Under the pieces are notes generated by a model that did not search any database, had not been told where the DNA came from, and saw only the letters and a program-made list of their open reading frames with translations. 55,069 nucleotides of DNA from Bacilli bacterium (GTDB lineage Bacteria; Bacillota_I; Bacilli_A; RF39; UBA660), in NCBI GenBank assembly GCA_017511945.1, contig JAFWHR010000014.1:1-55069 (forward strand), given 5' to 3'. Position 1 is the first letter of the stretch, and each line of letters begins with the position of its first letter. Positions 46,447-55,036 of the stretch are shown here, piece by piece. The position numbers and the translations under genes are program-made.

Positions 46447-46977
46447 ATGGAAATATTCACAAATTGGATGTTTTGGGTAGTACTTGCAGGTATAGTATTT
46501 ATATTTGCAATTATAGGATTTTTAGTTGAAAGTAAGAAGAACAGAAAAGAAAAGCAATCCACAGTAAGTCCAATAGAAAATAAAGAAGATACGCTTAATC
46601 AAAATATAACAAAAGCACCAGAAGGTAATACAATAAATCTTGATGAAGTGAAAACTGCTAGTGAAGATAATTTTAATACAATGCCACAGGTAAATGTACA
46701 AAACATGCCACAGCAGGTAGATGAAATAAAAGCAGAAGAACCAGCAGCACAATTACAAGTTGAACAACCATCGGAATCGCAAGAAAATCCACAATCAACA
46801 GAACAAGCACCACAACCGACTGTTCAAGAATCACATATTAAAACAACTAGTGAAACTCAAAACACAACTGCCGAATCTACAAAACCGAATAATTTACCTG
46901 ATATTGCCGAAGAAGTTACTCAGGAAGCAGCAACACTATTCGACAGTGAAGATGATTCAGATGTTTGGAAAGTTTAA
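46447..46977 (+). CDS. Unknown membrane-anchored protein with disordered tail
   Basis: 176 residues, not recognised. One N-terminal membrane helix (about 7-28), a basic stop-transfer patch (SKKNRKEK), then about 130 residues rich in Gln, Glu, Pro, Asn and Thr that look disordered and cytoplasmic. It ends in a short acidic-aromatic motif, SEDDSDVWKV, which could be a docking peptide. AAGGAGG precedes the ATG. It may be a membrane tether for a cytosolic partner. Confidence 0.78.
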   Translation: MEIFTNWMFWVVLAGIVFIFAIIGFLVESKKNRKEKQSTVSPIENKEDTLNQNITKAPEGNTINLDEVKTASEDNFNTMPQVNVQNMPQQVDEIKAEEPAAQLQVEQPSESQENPQSTEQAPQPTVQESHIKTTSETQNTTAESTKPNNLPDIAEEVTQEAATLFDSEDDSDVWKV

Positions 46978-47001
46978 AAAGATGATCCACATCTTTTTTT
47001 T
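46976..47001 (+). terminator. Terminator after the 176-residue gene
   Basis: AAAAAGATG / CATCTTTTT with a 5-base loop and further T. Confidence 0.8.
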
Positions 47002-47022
47002 CTTAATAATGAGGAGGGGAAA

Positions 47023-47751
47023 ATGTCATATAACATAGAAGAAAAAAGAATTAACGATATATATGGAGTACTGTATAGGCCAAAGATAGATAAAAAAATT
47101 CCAATAATTATATTTTCACACGGTCTTGGAAGCACACATAAAAGTGGCGATATTTATGCAAAACACCTGTCAAAACTAGGATATGCATTTTATGAATTTG
47201 ACTTTAGAAATGGTGGAAACAAGTCAAAATCAGGTAATGACACAACCAAAATGTCAGTTATGACAGAAACTAATGACCTATTAGAAGTGTTAGAAGAAAT
47301 AAAAACGTGGAACTTTATTGATCAAGATAATATAATTCTAATGGGAGCAAGTCAAGGCGGATTAGTGACAGCTCTAATAGCTCATAAAGTAAAAGTAAAA
47401 CAGATAATATTACTATATCCCGCTTTTATCATTTGCGATATAGTCCATAAATACATGCCATCTATAGATAAAATTCCAGAAACATTTAACTTTCAAAACT
47501 GGGTTACATTAGGAAAACCGTATGCAAAAGACATTTGGGACTTAGATGCTTATACCGAGTCAAGCAAATATGAAGGTAAAGTATTAATCATTCATGGTAT
47601 GTTAGATCACCTAGTTCCAATTACTTATTCAAAAAAAGCCAATAAAATTTTTAATAATTGCACACTAAAAAAAATTAGAAATGCAGACCATGGATTTTAT
47701 GATGAAGACTTAAAAGAAGCATTAAAATACATAGAAGAAGTTTTAAAGTAA
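47023..47751 (+). CDS. Alpha/beta hydrolase (esterase-like)
   Basis: 242 residues, cytoplasmic. FSHGLGSTHKSG forms the oxyanion region, GASQGG holds the nucleophile Ser near residue 110, and LIIHGMLDHLVP and ADHGF give the Asp and His. It is similar to feruloyl-esterase or acyl-hydrolase types of gut bacteria. The substrate cannot be told. GGAGGGG precedes the ATG. No clear promoter separates it from the upstream terminator. Confidence 0.88.
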   Translation: MSYNIEEKRINDIYGVLYRPKIDKKIPIIIFSHGLGSTHKSGDIYAKHLSKLGYAFYEFDFRNGGNKSKSGNDTTKMSVMTETNDLLEVLEEIKTWNFIDQDNIILMGASQGGLVTALIAHKVKVKQIILLYPAFIICDIVHKYMPSIDKIPETFNFQNWVTLGKPYAKDIWDLDAYTESSKYEGKVLIIHGMLDHLVPITYSKKANKIFNNCTLKKIRNADHGFYDEDLKEALKYIEEVLK

Positions 47752-47778
47752 AATTTAATATTTATTTAAAAAGATAAT

Positions 47779-47787
47779 TATGATATA
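47779..47787 (+). promoter_or_regulatory. Extended -10 of cdaA
   Basis: TGATATAAT (-10 at 47782-47787) with a weak -35. GGAGG follows before ATG 47814. Confidence 0.6.
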
Positions 47788-47813
47788 ATTTAATAGTATC
47801 GGAGGTAGAAAAT

Positions 47814-48623
47814 ATGACAGTAGAATCAATAAGTGAAATTGCCCGCAAATTAATAGATGTACTATTTGTGTGGGCACTATTTTATATAATATTAAAAAGT
47901 TTAAGAAAAAACATGAAGATGATAATGTTATTCAAAGGAATATTAGTGATAATATTTACCAAACTGATTTCAACTTGGTTGGATTTAGTTACAATAGGGT
48001 ATTTTATCGACTACGTAATAGAGTGGGCACCCCTCGCACTAATAGTAATATTTCAACCAGAGATTAGAGATGCCTTAGAACAATTAGGTAGAGCTCAGTT
48101 CTTTACGAGAAAGAGAAACTTATCATTGTCAGAACTTGAAAACACTATAAATGAAATAGTTAACTCAGCAAATTACATCAAAAAGATGAGAATGGGTGCA
48201 CTAATAGTGATAGAAAGAGATAGTAGCCTAGCAAGTTATGTAAGCAAAGCTCAAAAAGTATATGCAGATGTATCAAGTTCACTATTATCTTCTATATTCT
48301 TTAAAAACAACCCACTTCACGATGGAGGAGTAATAATCGAAGGAGATAAGATAATCTGTGCAGGTGCAGTATTCCCAACAAGTGACAGTATGGCAATTAG
48401 TAAAAGATTAGGTACTCGTCATAGAGCCGCTTTAGGAATATGTGAAAAGACAGATGCTATTGCTCTAATAGTTTCAGAAGAGACAGGAAGAATATCACTT
48501 GCTATGAATGGAGAATTGATATATAACCTTTCATTGGATGAAGTTAGAATAAGACTAATAGAATCACTCGCACCTTCAGGGAAAATACTTAGAAGTGCAA
48601 AAGGCGGTGACATAAATGAATAA
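47814..48623 (+). CDS. cdaA: Diadenylate cyclase CdaA
   Basis: 269 residues; makes cyclic di-AMP from two ATP at the membrane. Three N-terminal membrane helices (about 15-90) precede the DAC domain, with NPLHDGGVII near 165-174 and TRHRAALG near 199-206, the two active-site motifs. c-di-AMP controls potassium and wall homeostasis in Bacillota. The gene overlaps cdaR by 8 bases. glmM, the usual third gene, is not next. Confidence 0.96.
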   Translation: MTVESISEIARKLIDVLFVWALFYIILKSLRKNMKMIMLFKGILVIIFTKLISTWLDLVTIGYFIDYVIEWAPLALIVIFQPEIRDALEQLGRAQFFTRKRNLSLSELENTINEIVNSANYIKKMRMGALIVIERDSSLASYVSKAQKVYADVSSSLLSSIFFKNNPLHDGGVIIEGDKIICAGAVFPTSDSMAISKRLGTRHRAALGICEKTDAIALIVSEETGRISLAMNGELIYNLSLDEVRIRLIESLAPSGKILRSAKGGDINE

Positions 48624-49965
48624 AAAAGTAGGTATTATAGGAAGATTTTTTAGATTAATTGATAGAAAGATAGTAGTGCCAGTAACTAGACTTTTGATGA
48701 AAATTGGCAAAGTATTTAGCAGTTCAAACAAAGCACTAGAAAATTTCTTATCAAAAAGTAATACATTGCTATTTGTCTCACTAGTACTCGCAATTTTAAT
48801 ATTTATAGTAATAGATCAAAGAATGACAATATTTACAAACACAAGTGCAGAAGTGTTAAAAGATAAAAAAGTAAACGCAATTTACAATGAAGAAGCATAT
48901 GTCGTAGAAGGATTGCCGGAAAAAGTAGATATTACTTTAATGGGAAAGAGAACAGATCTTTTTATAGCAAAGCAAACTTCATCAAAAGTATCAGTTGATC
49001 TATCAGGATATAAAGCAGGAACACATAAAGTAAATATAGATTATATTTCACCTTCAGATTCAATTGAATATAGTGTAAATCCATCAGTTGCCAATGTAAA
49101 TATATATAATAAAGTGTCAGTTACTAAAACGTTAACTACAGATATATTAAATCAAGACAATTTAGATTCAAAACTAGTTATTGAAGATATAAAGACGTCA
49201 ATTGATTCAGTTGTAGTCAAAGGAACAGATGATGAAAATGCAAATAACAGTTTAAAGAAAGTTGCTACCGTAAAAGCACTAGTTGACGTAGGTAGCATTA
49301 CAGAAACTGGAAATATGACAATAAAAAACATACCATTAAAAGCATATGATAAAGATGGAAAAATGTTAGATGTTGAAATAGTTCCATCAAAAATCAACGT
49401 TGATTTATCAGTTACATCACCAAGTAAGACAGTTCCAATAAAAGTTCAACCAGAAGGAGAGATAAGCTTTGGTAAAGCCATTAGTTCCATTCAATTAAAC
49501 TCATCAAATGTTGTAGTATATGGAAGTCAAAAAGCACTAGAACAAATCCAATATGTAACAGGTAAAATAGATGTATCAAATCTTAAAACAGATAAAGAAT
49601 ACAAAGTAGATCTAATTAAACCTAAGGGAGTAAAATCAATGTCTTTAAATAATGTAACCGCATCAATCACCTTAGGAACAGCAAGTGACATAGATATTCC
49701 AGACGTAAACATAGATGTCAGAAACCTCCAAGACGGATATACCGTTCAAGGATTAACTGAAAGTGATATTAAAGTAACAGTAAATGTTAAAGGCGTAGAA
49801 TCCGTTATAAAAACCTTAAAACCCGAAGATATAAGTGCATACATAGATTTAAAAGATTATAAACCTGGAGAATACGAAATACCAGTTAAAGTTGAAGGCA
49901 CAGACTCAAGAGTTCAATATCTTTCAAAAACAAAAAAGGTTAAAATAAAAGTAGTAGAAAAGTAG
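48616..49965 (+). CDS. cdaR: CdaR, YbbR-domain regulator of CdaA
   Basis: 449 residues. One membrane helix (about 50-68) is followed by an extracytoplasmic chain of YbbR-type beta domains, seen in repeated patterns such as VDISNLKTDKEYKVDL and AYIDLKDYKPGEYEIPV. CdaR modulates CdaA in other Bacillota. The start lies inside cdaA (GGCGGTGA ribosome site), so the two proteins are made together. Confidence 0.93.
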   Translation: MNKKVGIIGRFFRLIDRKIVVPVTRLLMKIGKVFSSSNKALENFLSKSNTLLFVSLVLAILIFIVIDQRMTIFTNTSAEVLKDKKVNAIYNEEAYVVEGLPEKVDITLMGKRTDLFIAKQTSSKVSVDLSGYKAGTHKVNIDYISPSDSIEYSVNPSVANVNIYNKVSVTKTLTTDILNQDNLDSKLVIEDIKTSIDSVVVKGTDDENANNSLKKVATVKALVDVGSITETGNMTIKNIPLKAYDKDGKMLDVEIVPSKINVDLSVTSPSKTVPIKVQPEGEISFGKAISSIQLNSSNVVVYGSQKALEQIQYVTGKIDVSNLKTDKEYKVDLIKPKGVKSMSLNNVTASITLGTASDIDIPDVNIDVRNLQDGYTVQGLTESDIKVTVNVKGVESVIKTLKPEDISAYIDLKDYKPGEYEIPVKVEGTDSRVQYLSKTKKVKIKVVEK

Positions 49966-49987
49966 AATTCTAAAATTCTATTTTTTC
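49963..49987 (+). terminator. Terminator after cdaR
   Basis: TAGAATT / AATTCTA with loop CTAA, then six T. Confidence 0.8.
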
Positions 49988-49998
49988 TATATAAACAG

Positions 49999-50027
49999 TT
50001 GACTTTAAATATAAAAAATATTATTCT
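49999..50027 (+). promoter_or_regulatory. Promoter of the DUF308 gene
   Basis: TTGACT (49999-50004), 17 bases, TATTCT (50022-50027). Confidence 0.7.
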
Positions 50028-50046
50028 TATATTGGAGGAATAAAAA

Positions 50047-50637
50047 ATGCTTAAAAAAATGAAAACAACTCTAATAGCCACATCAATTATCTATTTAATA
50101 GTAGGAATCACTATGTTAATATTTCCAGAAAATGTAAGTGATTTCATGTGTTATATGGTTGCGATTATGTTCCTATTTTTTGCTCTTGCGGGTATAGTTT
50201 TATACATGAAAACAGAAATTAAAACAGCTTATACCTCATCAGCTCTTATATTATCAATACTTATAGGAGCTTTTGGACTATACATACTTTTAAATCCGAG
50301 ATCATTTATATCATTTATACCATTAGTAATTGGAATATTCTTAATTGCCGATTCAATTGGTAAACTTTCCGCTGCATTTGATTTAAAAAAGATGAATTAT
50401 TCTAGTTGGTGGCATATGTTAATAGTCGCATTTCTAATATTGGGATTTGGATTCTTACTAGTCTTTAATCCATTTAAAGCAGTATCATTAAGTATAATGG
50501 TAATAGGAGGAATAATGATATTTAATTCAATATCAAACATAATTACACTATATAGCTATTCAAAAGCCGCAAAAGATGGAGAGAAAAAAATACTAGATGC
50601 AAAGATAGTTACAGTAAACGAAAAAACTTCCGAATGA
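50047..50637 (+). CDS. DUF308/HdeD-like membrane protein
   Basis: 196 residues with six hydrophobic segments in three similar pairs, each holding a LIVGITMLIFPE or GLYILLNPRSF type motif, as in the DUF308 (HdeD-like) family. HdeD is linked to acid stress in Escherichia coli; no role is established here. TTGGAGG precedes the ATG. Own promoter and terminator. Confidence 0.85.
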   Translation: MLKKMKTTLIATSIIYLIVGITMLIFPENVSDFMCYMVAIMFLFFALAGIVLYMKTEIKTAYTSSALILSILIGAFGLYILLNPRSFISFIPLVIGIFLIADSIGKLSAAFDLKKMNYSSWWHMLIVAFLILGFGFLLVFNPFKAVSLSIMVIGGIMIFNSISNIITLYSYSKAAKDGEKKILDAKIVTVNEKTSE

Positions 50638-50647
50638 GAAGTTTTTT
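50621..50647. terminator. Bidirectional terminator between DUF308 and DUF378 genes
   Basis: AAAAAACTTC / GAAGTTTTTT, a 10-bp stem with a 7-base loop; it ends both converging genes. Confidence 0.8.
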
Positions 50648-50847
50648 TATGCGTTTTCAATGTGATTGAAAAGAATACCTATATTAATAATACCAGCTAA
50701 TCCAACTAATATATATACAAGTTTTTCTAACATAGTTCCACTACCAAATATAGTAGATACTAAGTTAAAATCTAATATACCAATTAGTCCCCAATTTAAT
50801 GCTCCAACAATTGTTAAAACGAGACATATCTTTTGTAAAGTTTCCAT
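50647..50847 (-). CDS. DUF378 small membrane protein
   Basis: 66 residues with two membrane helices. METLQKICLVLTIVGALNWG at the start, with the NWGLIG motif, and VYILVGLAGI later are typical of DUF378. I start it at ATG 50847, after GGATGGTGG; the frame continues upstream to 50904 but adds only a non-family basic stretch. The function is unknown. Confidence 0.87.
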   Translation of the reverse strand: METLQKICLVLTIVGALNWGLIGILDFNLVSTIFGSGTMLEKLVYILVGLAGIINIGILFNHIENA

Positions 50848-50961
50848 TTTTTCCACCATCCTTTTTCTATAACTATCATATCCATTTTTTTTTAAAATAT
50901 TCATTCATATTATAAATAATTAAACAATATAATTTTATTGAAATTGAAAGATGGTGATTTT

Positions 50962-51951
50962 TTGAAAAAAATTTTAATTATTATTTGTTTTTGTCTAATT
51001 CTTTGTGGATGTGGAAGTTATACAGTTAAAGATGCACAAAAAGATTTAGAAAAGAAAATAAATAAACTAAAAGGGTATAGTTTAAACGGAGAAATGGAAA
51101 TAATAAACAATGATGACATATATAAATATGATGTAGATGTAAGTTACAGTAAATCAGATAAATTTAGAGTTTCACTAAAAAATAAAACAAATAATCATGA
51201 ACAAATAATTTTAAAAAATGATGACGGAGTCTATGTACTAACACCTAGTTTAAATAAAAGTTTCAAATTTCAAAGTGACTGGCCATACAACAATTCACAA
51301 GTATATTTACTTCAGACACTTTTGTCAGACATCCAAAATGACACAAACAAAAAATTCAAACAGACAAATTCAAATTACATTTTTACGACAAACGTCAACT
51401 ATCCAAACAACAGTGATTTAGTTAAACAAAAAATATATTTTGACAAAAAACTTAATCCAGTAAAAGTTGAAGTGATGAATGACGAAGATGATGTTTTAAT
51501 AAAAATGACATTTAAAAAAGTAGACTTTAATTCAAAACATAAAAATAACTATTTTGCTTTAGATGAAAACATGAAGACAAGTAAAGACGAAAAACAGACA
51601 AAAACAGTCAGTAAAATAGACGAAGAAATATATCCGATGTACATTCCCGATAATACAAAACTTGCAAAAAAAGAAACAGTAAACTTAGATAAAGGACAAA
51701 GAGTAATAATGACATTCGAAGGGGAAAGTCCATTTATGTTAGTTCAGCAAACTGCAACTATAACAGATGATGCAGTAATATCACTAGATGGAAATCCCTA
51801 TCAGATGGCCACAAGTGTAGCAGCGATTAGTGATAACATGGTCTCTTGGATCAGTGATGGAATAGAGTATTATGTCGTATCAAATGATATGTCCGAAGAA
51901 GAACTAGTAACAGTTGCAAGTTCAGTTGCCGTAATACCACAAAGTAAATAA
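50962..51951 (+). CDS. LolA/GerS-like lipoprotein
   Basis: 329 residues. The start is TTG 50962, preceded by GGTGAT, giving a short signal peptide with lipobox LCGC (Cys17). The N-terminal domain (SLNGEMEI, VDVSYSKSDKFRVSL, KQKIYFDKKLNPVKVEV) has the pattern of the LolA-like fold seen in GerS-type germination lipoproteins and RsiV/sporulation proteins. A C-terminal part (about 215-329) includes LVQQTATI and SDGIEYYVVSND, as in DUF4367-type domains. A TTG 24 bases upstream is a second possible start. A spore-germination role is only a possibility. Confidence 0.83.
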   Translation: MKKILIIICFCLILCGCGSYTVKDAQKDLEKKINKLKGYSLNGEMEIINNDDIYKYDVDVSYSKSDKFRVSLKNKTNNHEQIILKNDDGVYVLTPSLNKSFKFQSDWPYNNSQVYLLQTLLSDIQNDTNKKFKQTNSNYIFTTNVNYPNNSDLVKQKIYFDKKLNPVKVEVMNDEDDVLIKMTFKKVDFNSKHKNNYFALDENMKTSKDEKQTKTVSKIDEEIYPMYIPDNTKLAKKETVNLDKGQRVIMTFEGESPFMLVQQTATITDDAVISLDGNPYQMATSVAAISDNMVSWISDGIEYYVVSNDMSEEELVTVASSVAVIPQSK

Positions 51952-51973
51952 CTTCTCAAATAGAGAAGTTTTT
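51950..51973 (+). terminator. Terminator after the LolA-like lipoprotein gene
   Basis: AACTTCTC / GAGAAGTT with a 5-base loop, then T. Confidence 0.8.
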
Positions 51974-52000
51974 CAAATACTTTTTTTTTAAATATAAATG

Positions 52001-52009
52001 TGCTATAAT
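52001..52009 (+). promoter_or_regulatory. Extended -10 before the 218-residue gene
   Basis: TGCTATAAT (-10 at 52004-52009); the -35 region is only T-rich. Confidence 0.55.
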
Positions 52010-52030
52010 GTACAAAGACAGGAGGATATT

Positions 52031-52687
52031 ATGGCAAATAATAAAAACAAAAAGAATAAAAGCGGCAAAAAAAATAATAGTAGTCCAAAGAAAAAAGAAG
52101 TGAAAAAACAAATTGAAGAAAAAGAAGAAAAAAAGGAAACAGTTAACAAAAAACAAGAAGAAAAGAAAGAAACCATAAAAAATGCTAAAAAACAGTTAGT
52201 ATATGCATCATCAAACAATGATGAAATGACTAAACTAATTAAACTTATAATTGTTGTAACCGTAATAATGATAGTATTCTACTTTATTACAACAATAGTA
52301 ACGAGAAAAGCAAATGCTAAAAAGATAGCCGAAAAAGAAAAGTCAGAAAAAGTATCAATACAATATGAAAACATAATAATAGGTTCAATGTTAAACAAAG
52401 ATGGAGATTATTACGTTTTAATAGAAAAAGAAAATGATGAAAATTCAGATGAATATCAGACATTGATTCAAACTATATCAGTTAATGATGAAGCTCCTAA
52501 AATATATAAAGCAAACCTTACAGATAGTTTTAATAAAATATATCTATCAGAGAGTAATAATTATGAATCAAATCTAGATAACTTTAAAGTAAGTGGAACT
52601 ACACTTATTAAAGTATCTAATCATCAAATAAGTGAGACATATGATCAGCATGATAGTATAAAAGAAAAATTAAGTGAATTAAAATAA
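52031..52687 (+). CDS. Unknown single-pass protein with basic N-terminal tail
   Basis: 218 residues, not recognised. About 60 residues of Lys/Glu/Asn-rich low-complexity tail (cytoplasmic) are followed by a membrane helix (about 68-90) and an extracytoplasmic domain of about 120 residues with YYVLIEKENDE and KVSGTTLIKVSN. The topology suggests a wall- or envelope-associated bitopic protein. ATG 52031 after AGGAGG; an ATG 33 bases upstream lies between promoter and ribosome site and is rejected. Confidence 0.8.
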   Translation: MANNKNKKNKSGKKNNSSPKKKEVKKQIEEKEEKKETVNKKQEEKKETIKNAKKQLVYASSNNDEMTKLIKLIIVVTVIMIVFYFITTIVTRKANAKKIAEKEKSEKVSIQYENIIIGSMLNKDGDYYVLIEKENDENSDEYQTLIQTISVNDEAPKIYKANLTDSFNKIYLSESNNYESNLDNFKVSGTTLIKVSNHQISETYDQHDSIKEKLSELK

Positions 52688-52709
52688 GTGTAAACAAACA
52701 CTTTTTTTC
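52686..52709 (+). terminator. Terminator after the 218-residue gene
   Basis: AAGTGT / ACACTT with a 6-base loop, then T. It overlaps the stop codon. Confidence 0.75.
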
Positions 52710-52738
52710 TTTATTAACTGTTATAAATCTTAAGAATA

Positions 52739-52747
52739 TGTTATACT
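52739..52747 (+). promoter_or_regulatory. Extended -10 before the carboxyl-terminal protease
   Basis: TGTTATACT (-10 at 52742-52747), with no good -35. Confidence 0.5.
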
Positions 52748-52777
52748 TTTAATGTGAAAAACAAAGGATATGGTAAA

Positions 52778-54055
52778 ATGAAAAGTGAAGAAAAGACAAA
52801 GAATAAATTAAAAAAATTATCTAATGCATTAGGAAAAATAGATATTAGAAAGAGTGCCAATAATAAAAAAGATACCTCAAAAAAAGAGAATAGTAACTTC
52901 CAAACTAAAGAAGTTATAGTACTACTTATACTGACAAGTATAGTAAGCATACTTATGGGTGGGCTCATCTCATACAAACTGTATTTTAAACTTGGAAGTT
53001 CAGTAGATAAAGAGCTGGCAACATTTATTAAAAACTACGAATATATAGTCAACAATTACTATGATAAGATAGACAAATCAAAATTACTAGATGCAGCAGT
53101 TGCTGGAATGTTAGAGACTCTAGATAAAAATTCATCATATGTAGGATCTGAAGAAGATGATTTTAATCTTAAATTAGAGGGAAACTATGAGGGTGTTGGA
53201 ATACAGGTATATAATGATGAAGACAAAAACATAGTCGTATATAGTGTATTTGAAAACTCACCTGCCAGCAAAGCCGGTCTTAAAGAAGGCGATATATTAT
53301 TAAAAGTAGATGATGAAGAAGTAACAGGAAAGACTACTAAAGAAGTTTCAGAGATAATAAAATCAAAAAAAGGTGAATTTAAAATAACATATAAAAGAGA
53401 AGATAATACAAAAACTATAAAAATCACACTATCAAAAGTAGACCTTCCATCTGTAACTTCAAAAACTATAGAAAAAGATGGTAAAAAAGTTGGATACATT
53501 TATACATCAATATTCGCCTCTAATACAGATAAACAATTTGAAAAACATCTTAAAAAATTAGAAAAAGAAAAAATAGACAGTTTAATAATAGATTTAAGAG
53601 ACAACTCTGGTGGACATTTATCAGCAGCCGAAAACATAGTATCATTGTTCTTAGATTCTACACATCCAATATATCAGATAGAATCTAAAGGAGAAACAAA
53701 TAAATATTATTCTAAAGGAAACAAAGATAAAAAATACAAAATAATATTATTAGTAAACTCATCGAGTGCATCAGCTTCAGAAGTAACATCATCCGCTTTA
53801 AAAGAACAATGTGGAGCTACATTAATAGGTGAAAAGACTTATGGAAAGGGAACAGTACAAGAACTTCAAACACTTCCAGATGGACAGCAGTACAAACTAA
53901 CGACAAAAAAATGGTTAACATCTAAAGGCAAAGTAGTTGATGGTAAAGGATTAGAAGTGGATATAGAAGTATCATTAGATCCAAAATATGCAGAAGAACC
54001 AAAAGAAGAAAATGATAATCAATTTCAAAAAGCCTTAGAAGAGGCAGTTAAGTGA
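52778..54055 (+). CDS. C-terminal processing peptidase (S41, CtpA-like)
   Basis: 425 residues. Basic N-terminal tail, membrane anchor (about 47-67), a PDZ domain (GVGIQVYNDEDKNIVV to KAGLKEGDILLKVDDEEV), and the S41 protease core with the catalytic Ser in VNSSSASASEV and Lys in GEKTYGKGTVQ. It degrades or matures envelope proteins; close relatives act in sporulation signalling. The start is ATG 52778 after AAAGGA; the GTG 24 bases upstream would be almost on the transcription start. Confidence 0.95.
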   Translation: MKSEEKTKNKLKKLSNALGKIDIRKSANNKKDTSKKENSNFQTKEVIVLLILTSIVSILMGGLISYKLYFKLGSSVDKELATFIKNYEYIVNNYYDKIDKSKLLDAAVAGMLETLDKNSSYVGSEEDDFNLKLEGNYEGVGIQVYNDEDKNIVVYSVFENSPASKAGLKEGDILLKVDDEEVTGKTTKEVSEIIKSKKGEFKITYKREDNTKTIKITLSKVDLPSVTSKTIEKDGKKVGYIYTSIFASNTDKQFEKHLKKLEKEKIDSLIIDLRDNSGGHLSAAENIVSLFLDSTHPIYQIESKGETNKYYSKGNKDKKYKIILLVNSSSASASEVTSSALKEQCGATLIGEKTYGKGTVQELQTLPDGQQYKLTTKKWLTSKGKVVDGKGLEVDIEVSLDPKYAEEPKEENDNQFQKALEEAVK

Positions 54056-54079
54056 CACGAAAAGTGTCCTTTTCTTTTT
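54054..54079 (+). terminator. Terminator after the S41 peptidase
   Basis: GACAC / GTGTC with loop GAAAA, then CTTTTCTTTTT. Short stem. Confidence 0.65.
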
Positions 54080-54120
54080 ATAAAAAAAGATATATAATAA
54101 AGTAAAGAGGAGAGAAGTAT

Positions 54121-54654
54121 ATGGAAAAAATAAAAAAAGGAGATAAACTTCAAATACAATGCTATAAACATGATGGAAGAGTTCATAGATGTTGGGATGA
54201 AGCAGTTGTGTTGGACGTTAAAAAGGATTATATAGTTTTTGGGAATGAAAAGACAAAAGTAACAGAAGCATCGGGAAGTACATGGAGAACAAAAGAACCC
54301 GCAATAATGTACTTTTTTAAAGACAAATGGTATAACATAATCGTCCAGTTAAAAAAGACTGGAGTTACTTATTACTGTAATATCGCATCACCATTTATAA
54401 TAGAAGATGGTACAATTAAATATATCGATTACGATTTAGACCTGAGAATTTTTCCGAGTGGAAGTTTTAAAATACTAGATAGAGAAGAATATAAATATCA
54501 TAGAAGAAAGATGTGCTATTCAAAACAGTTAGACATAGTAATTAGACATGCATTATCAGAATTAATAGAGAATTATAAAAAGGGAATGAGTATGTTTCAA
54601 AGTGGTGTTAATTTAAAATACGAATATGAATATCAATGGCAAAAAAAAGAGTAA
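54121..54654 (+). CDS. DUF402 (Ntdp-type) nucleotide phosphatase
   Basis: 177 residues. The family is recognised by RVHRCWDEAVVL, RTKEPAIMYFFKDKWYNIIV, and the metal-site region YYCNIASPFIIEDGTIKYIDYDLDLRIFPSG-like segment with several Asp (YIDYDLDLRIF). Related proteins hydrolyse nucleoside tri- and diphosphates, and some decorate tRNA or peptidoglycan regulators. A TATAAT (54093-54098) and GAGGAGAG precede the ATG. It is the last protein gene before the rRNA operon. Confidence 0.88.
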   Translation: MEKIKKGDKLQIQCYKHDGRVHRCWDEAVVLDVKKDYIVFGNEKTKVTEASGSTWRTKEPAIMYFFKDKWYNIIVQLKKTGVTYYCNIASPFIIEDGTIKYIDYDLDLRIFPSGSFKILDREEYKYHRRKMCYSKQLDIVIRHALSELIENYKKGMSMFQSGVNLKYEYEYQWQKKE

Positions 54655-54700
54655 TTTTTATAAAAAAGCAGCATATATTATAAAGAAGGATAAAAAAATT

Positions 54701-54719
54701 AAAAAGTTTCAACTTTTTT
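54701..54719 (+). terminator. Possible terminator before the rRNA promoters
   Basis: AAAAAGTT tc AACTTTTT, ending in T and abutting the first rRNA -35. It may insulate the rRNA operon from DUF402 transcription. Confidence 0.5.
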
Positions 54720-54720
54720 G

Positions 54721-54749
54721 TTGACATACCTTTTTAAAAGTGATATTCT
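54721..54749 (+). promoter_or_regulatory. rRNA promoter P1
   Basis: Perfect TTGACA (54721-54726), 17 bases, TATTCT (54744-54749) with TGA before the -10. Confidence 0.85.
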
Positions 54750-54811
54750 ATTTGTGCATTTGACAGAAAACGACAAAAACAAAGCAAAATAACAGAAAGT
54801 GAAAAAAACAG

Positions 54812-54840
54812 TTGACAACTGTCAAATGATCTGATATATT
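54812..54840 (+). promoter_or_regulatory. rRNA promoter P2
   Basis: Perfect TTGACA (54812-54817), 17 bases, TATATT (54835-54840), again with TGA before it. TTGACAACTGTCAA around the -35 is a near-perfect palindrome. Confidence 0.85.
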
Positions 54841-54904
54841 ATCTAAGTATTTTTGAAAAGGCCTTTAATAAAAAGAAAAATTTAAAAAAACTTTTAAAAA
54901 AGCC

Positions 54905-54933
54905 TTGACTTAAAAAAATACATCTGATATATT
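54905..54933 (+). promoter_or_regulatory. rRNA promoter P3
   Basis: TTGACT (54905-54910), 17 bases, TATATT (54928-54933), with TGA before it. Transcription would start near 54940. Confidence 0.85.
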
Positions 54934-54966
54934 AGAAGTACTGCAACCGAAAAGAAGCAGTATGAA

Positions 54967-54980
54967 TGATCTTTGAAAAC
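54967..54980 (+). promoter_or_regulatory. boxA-like antitermination site in the rRNA leader
   Basis: TGATCTTTGAAAAC resembles the NusB/S10 boxA of Bacillota rRNA leaders. It follows an ACTGC/GCAGT hairpin at 54940-54961. The leader runs on to about 55036. Confidence 0.7.
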
Positions 54981-55036
54981 TGAGCAAAATGTCAATTCAT
55001 AAATAGCTAGGAAAAAATTTAAATTTAAAAATATTT

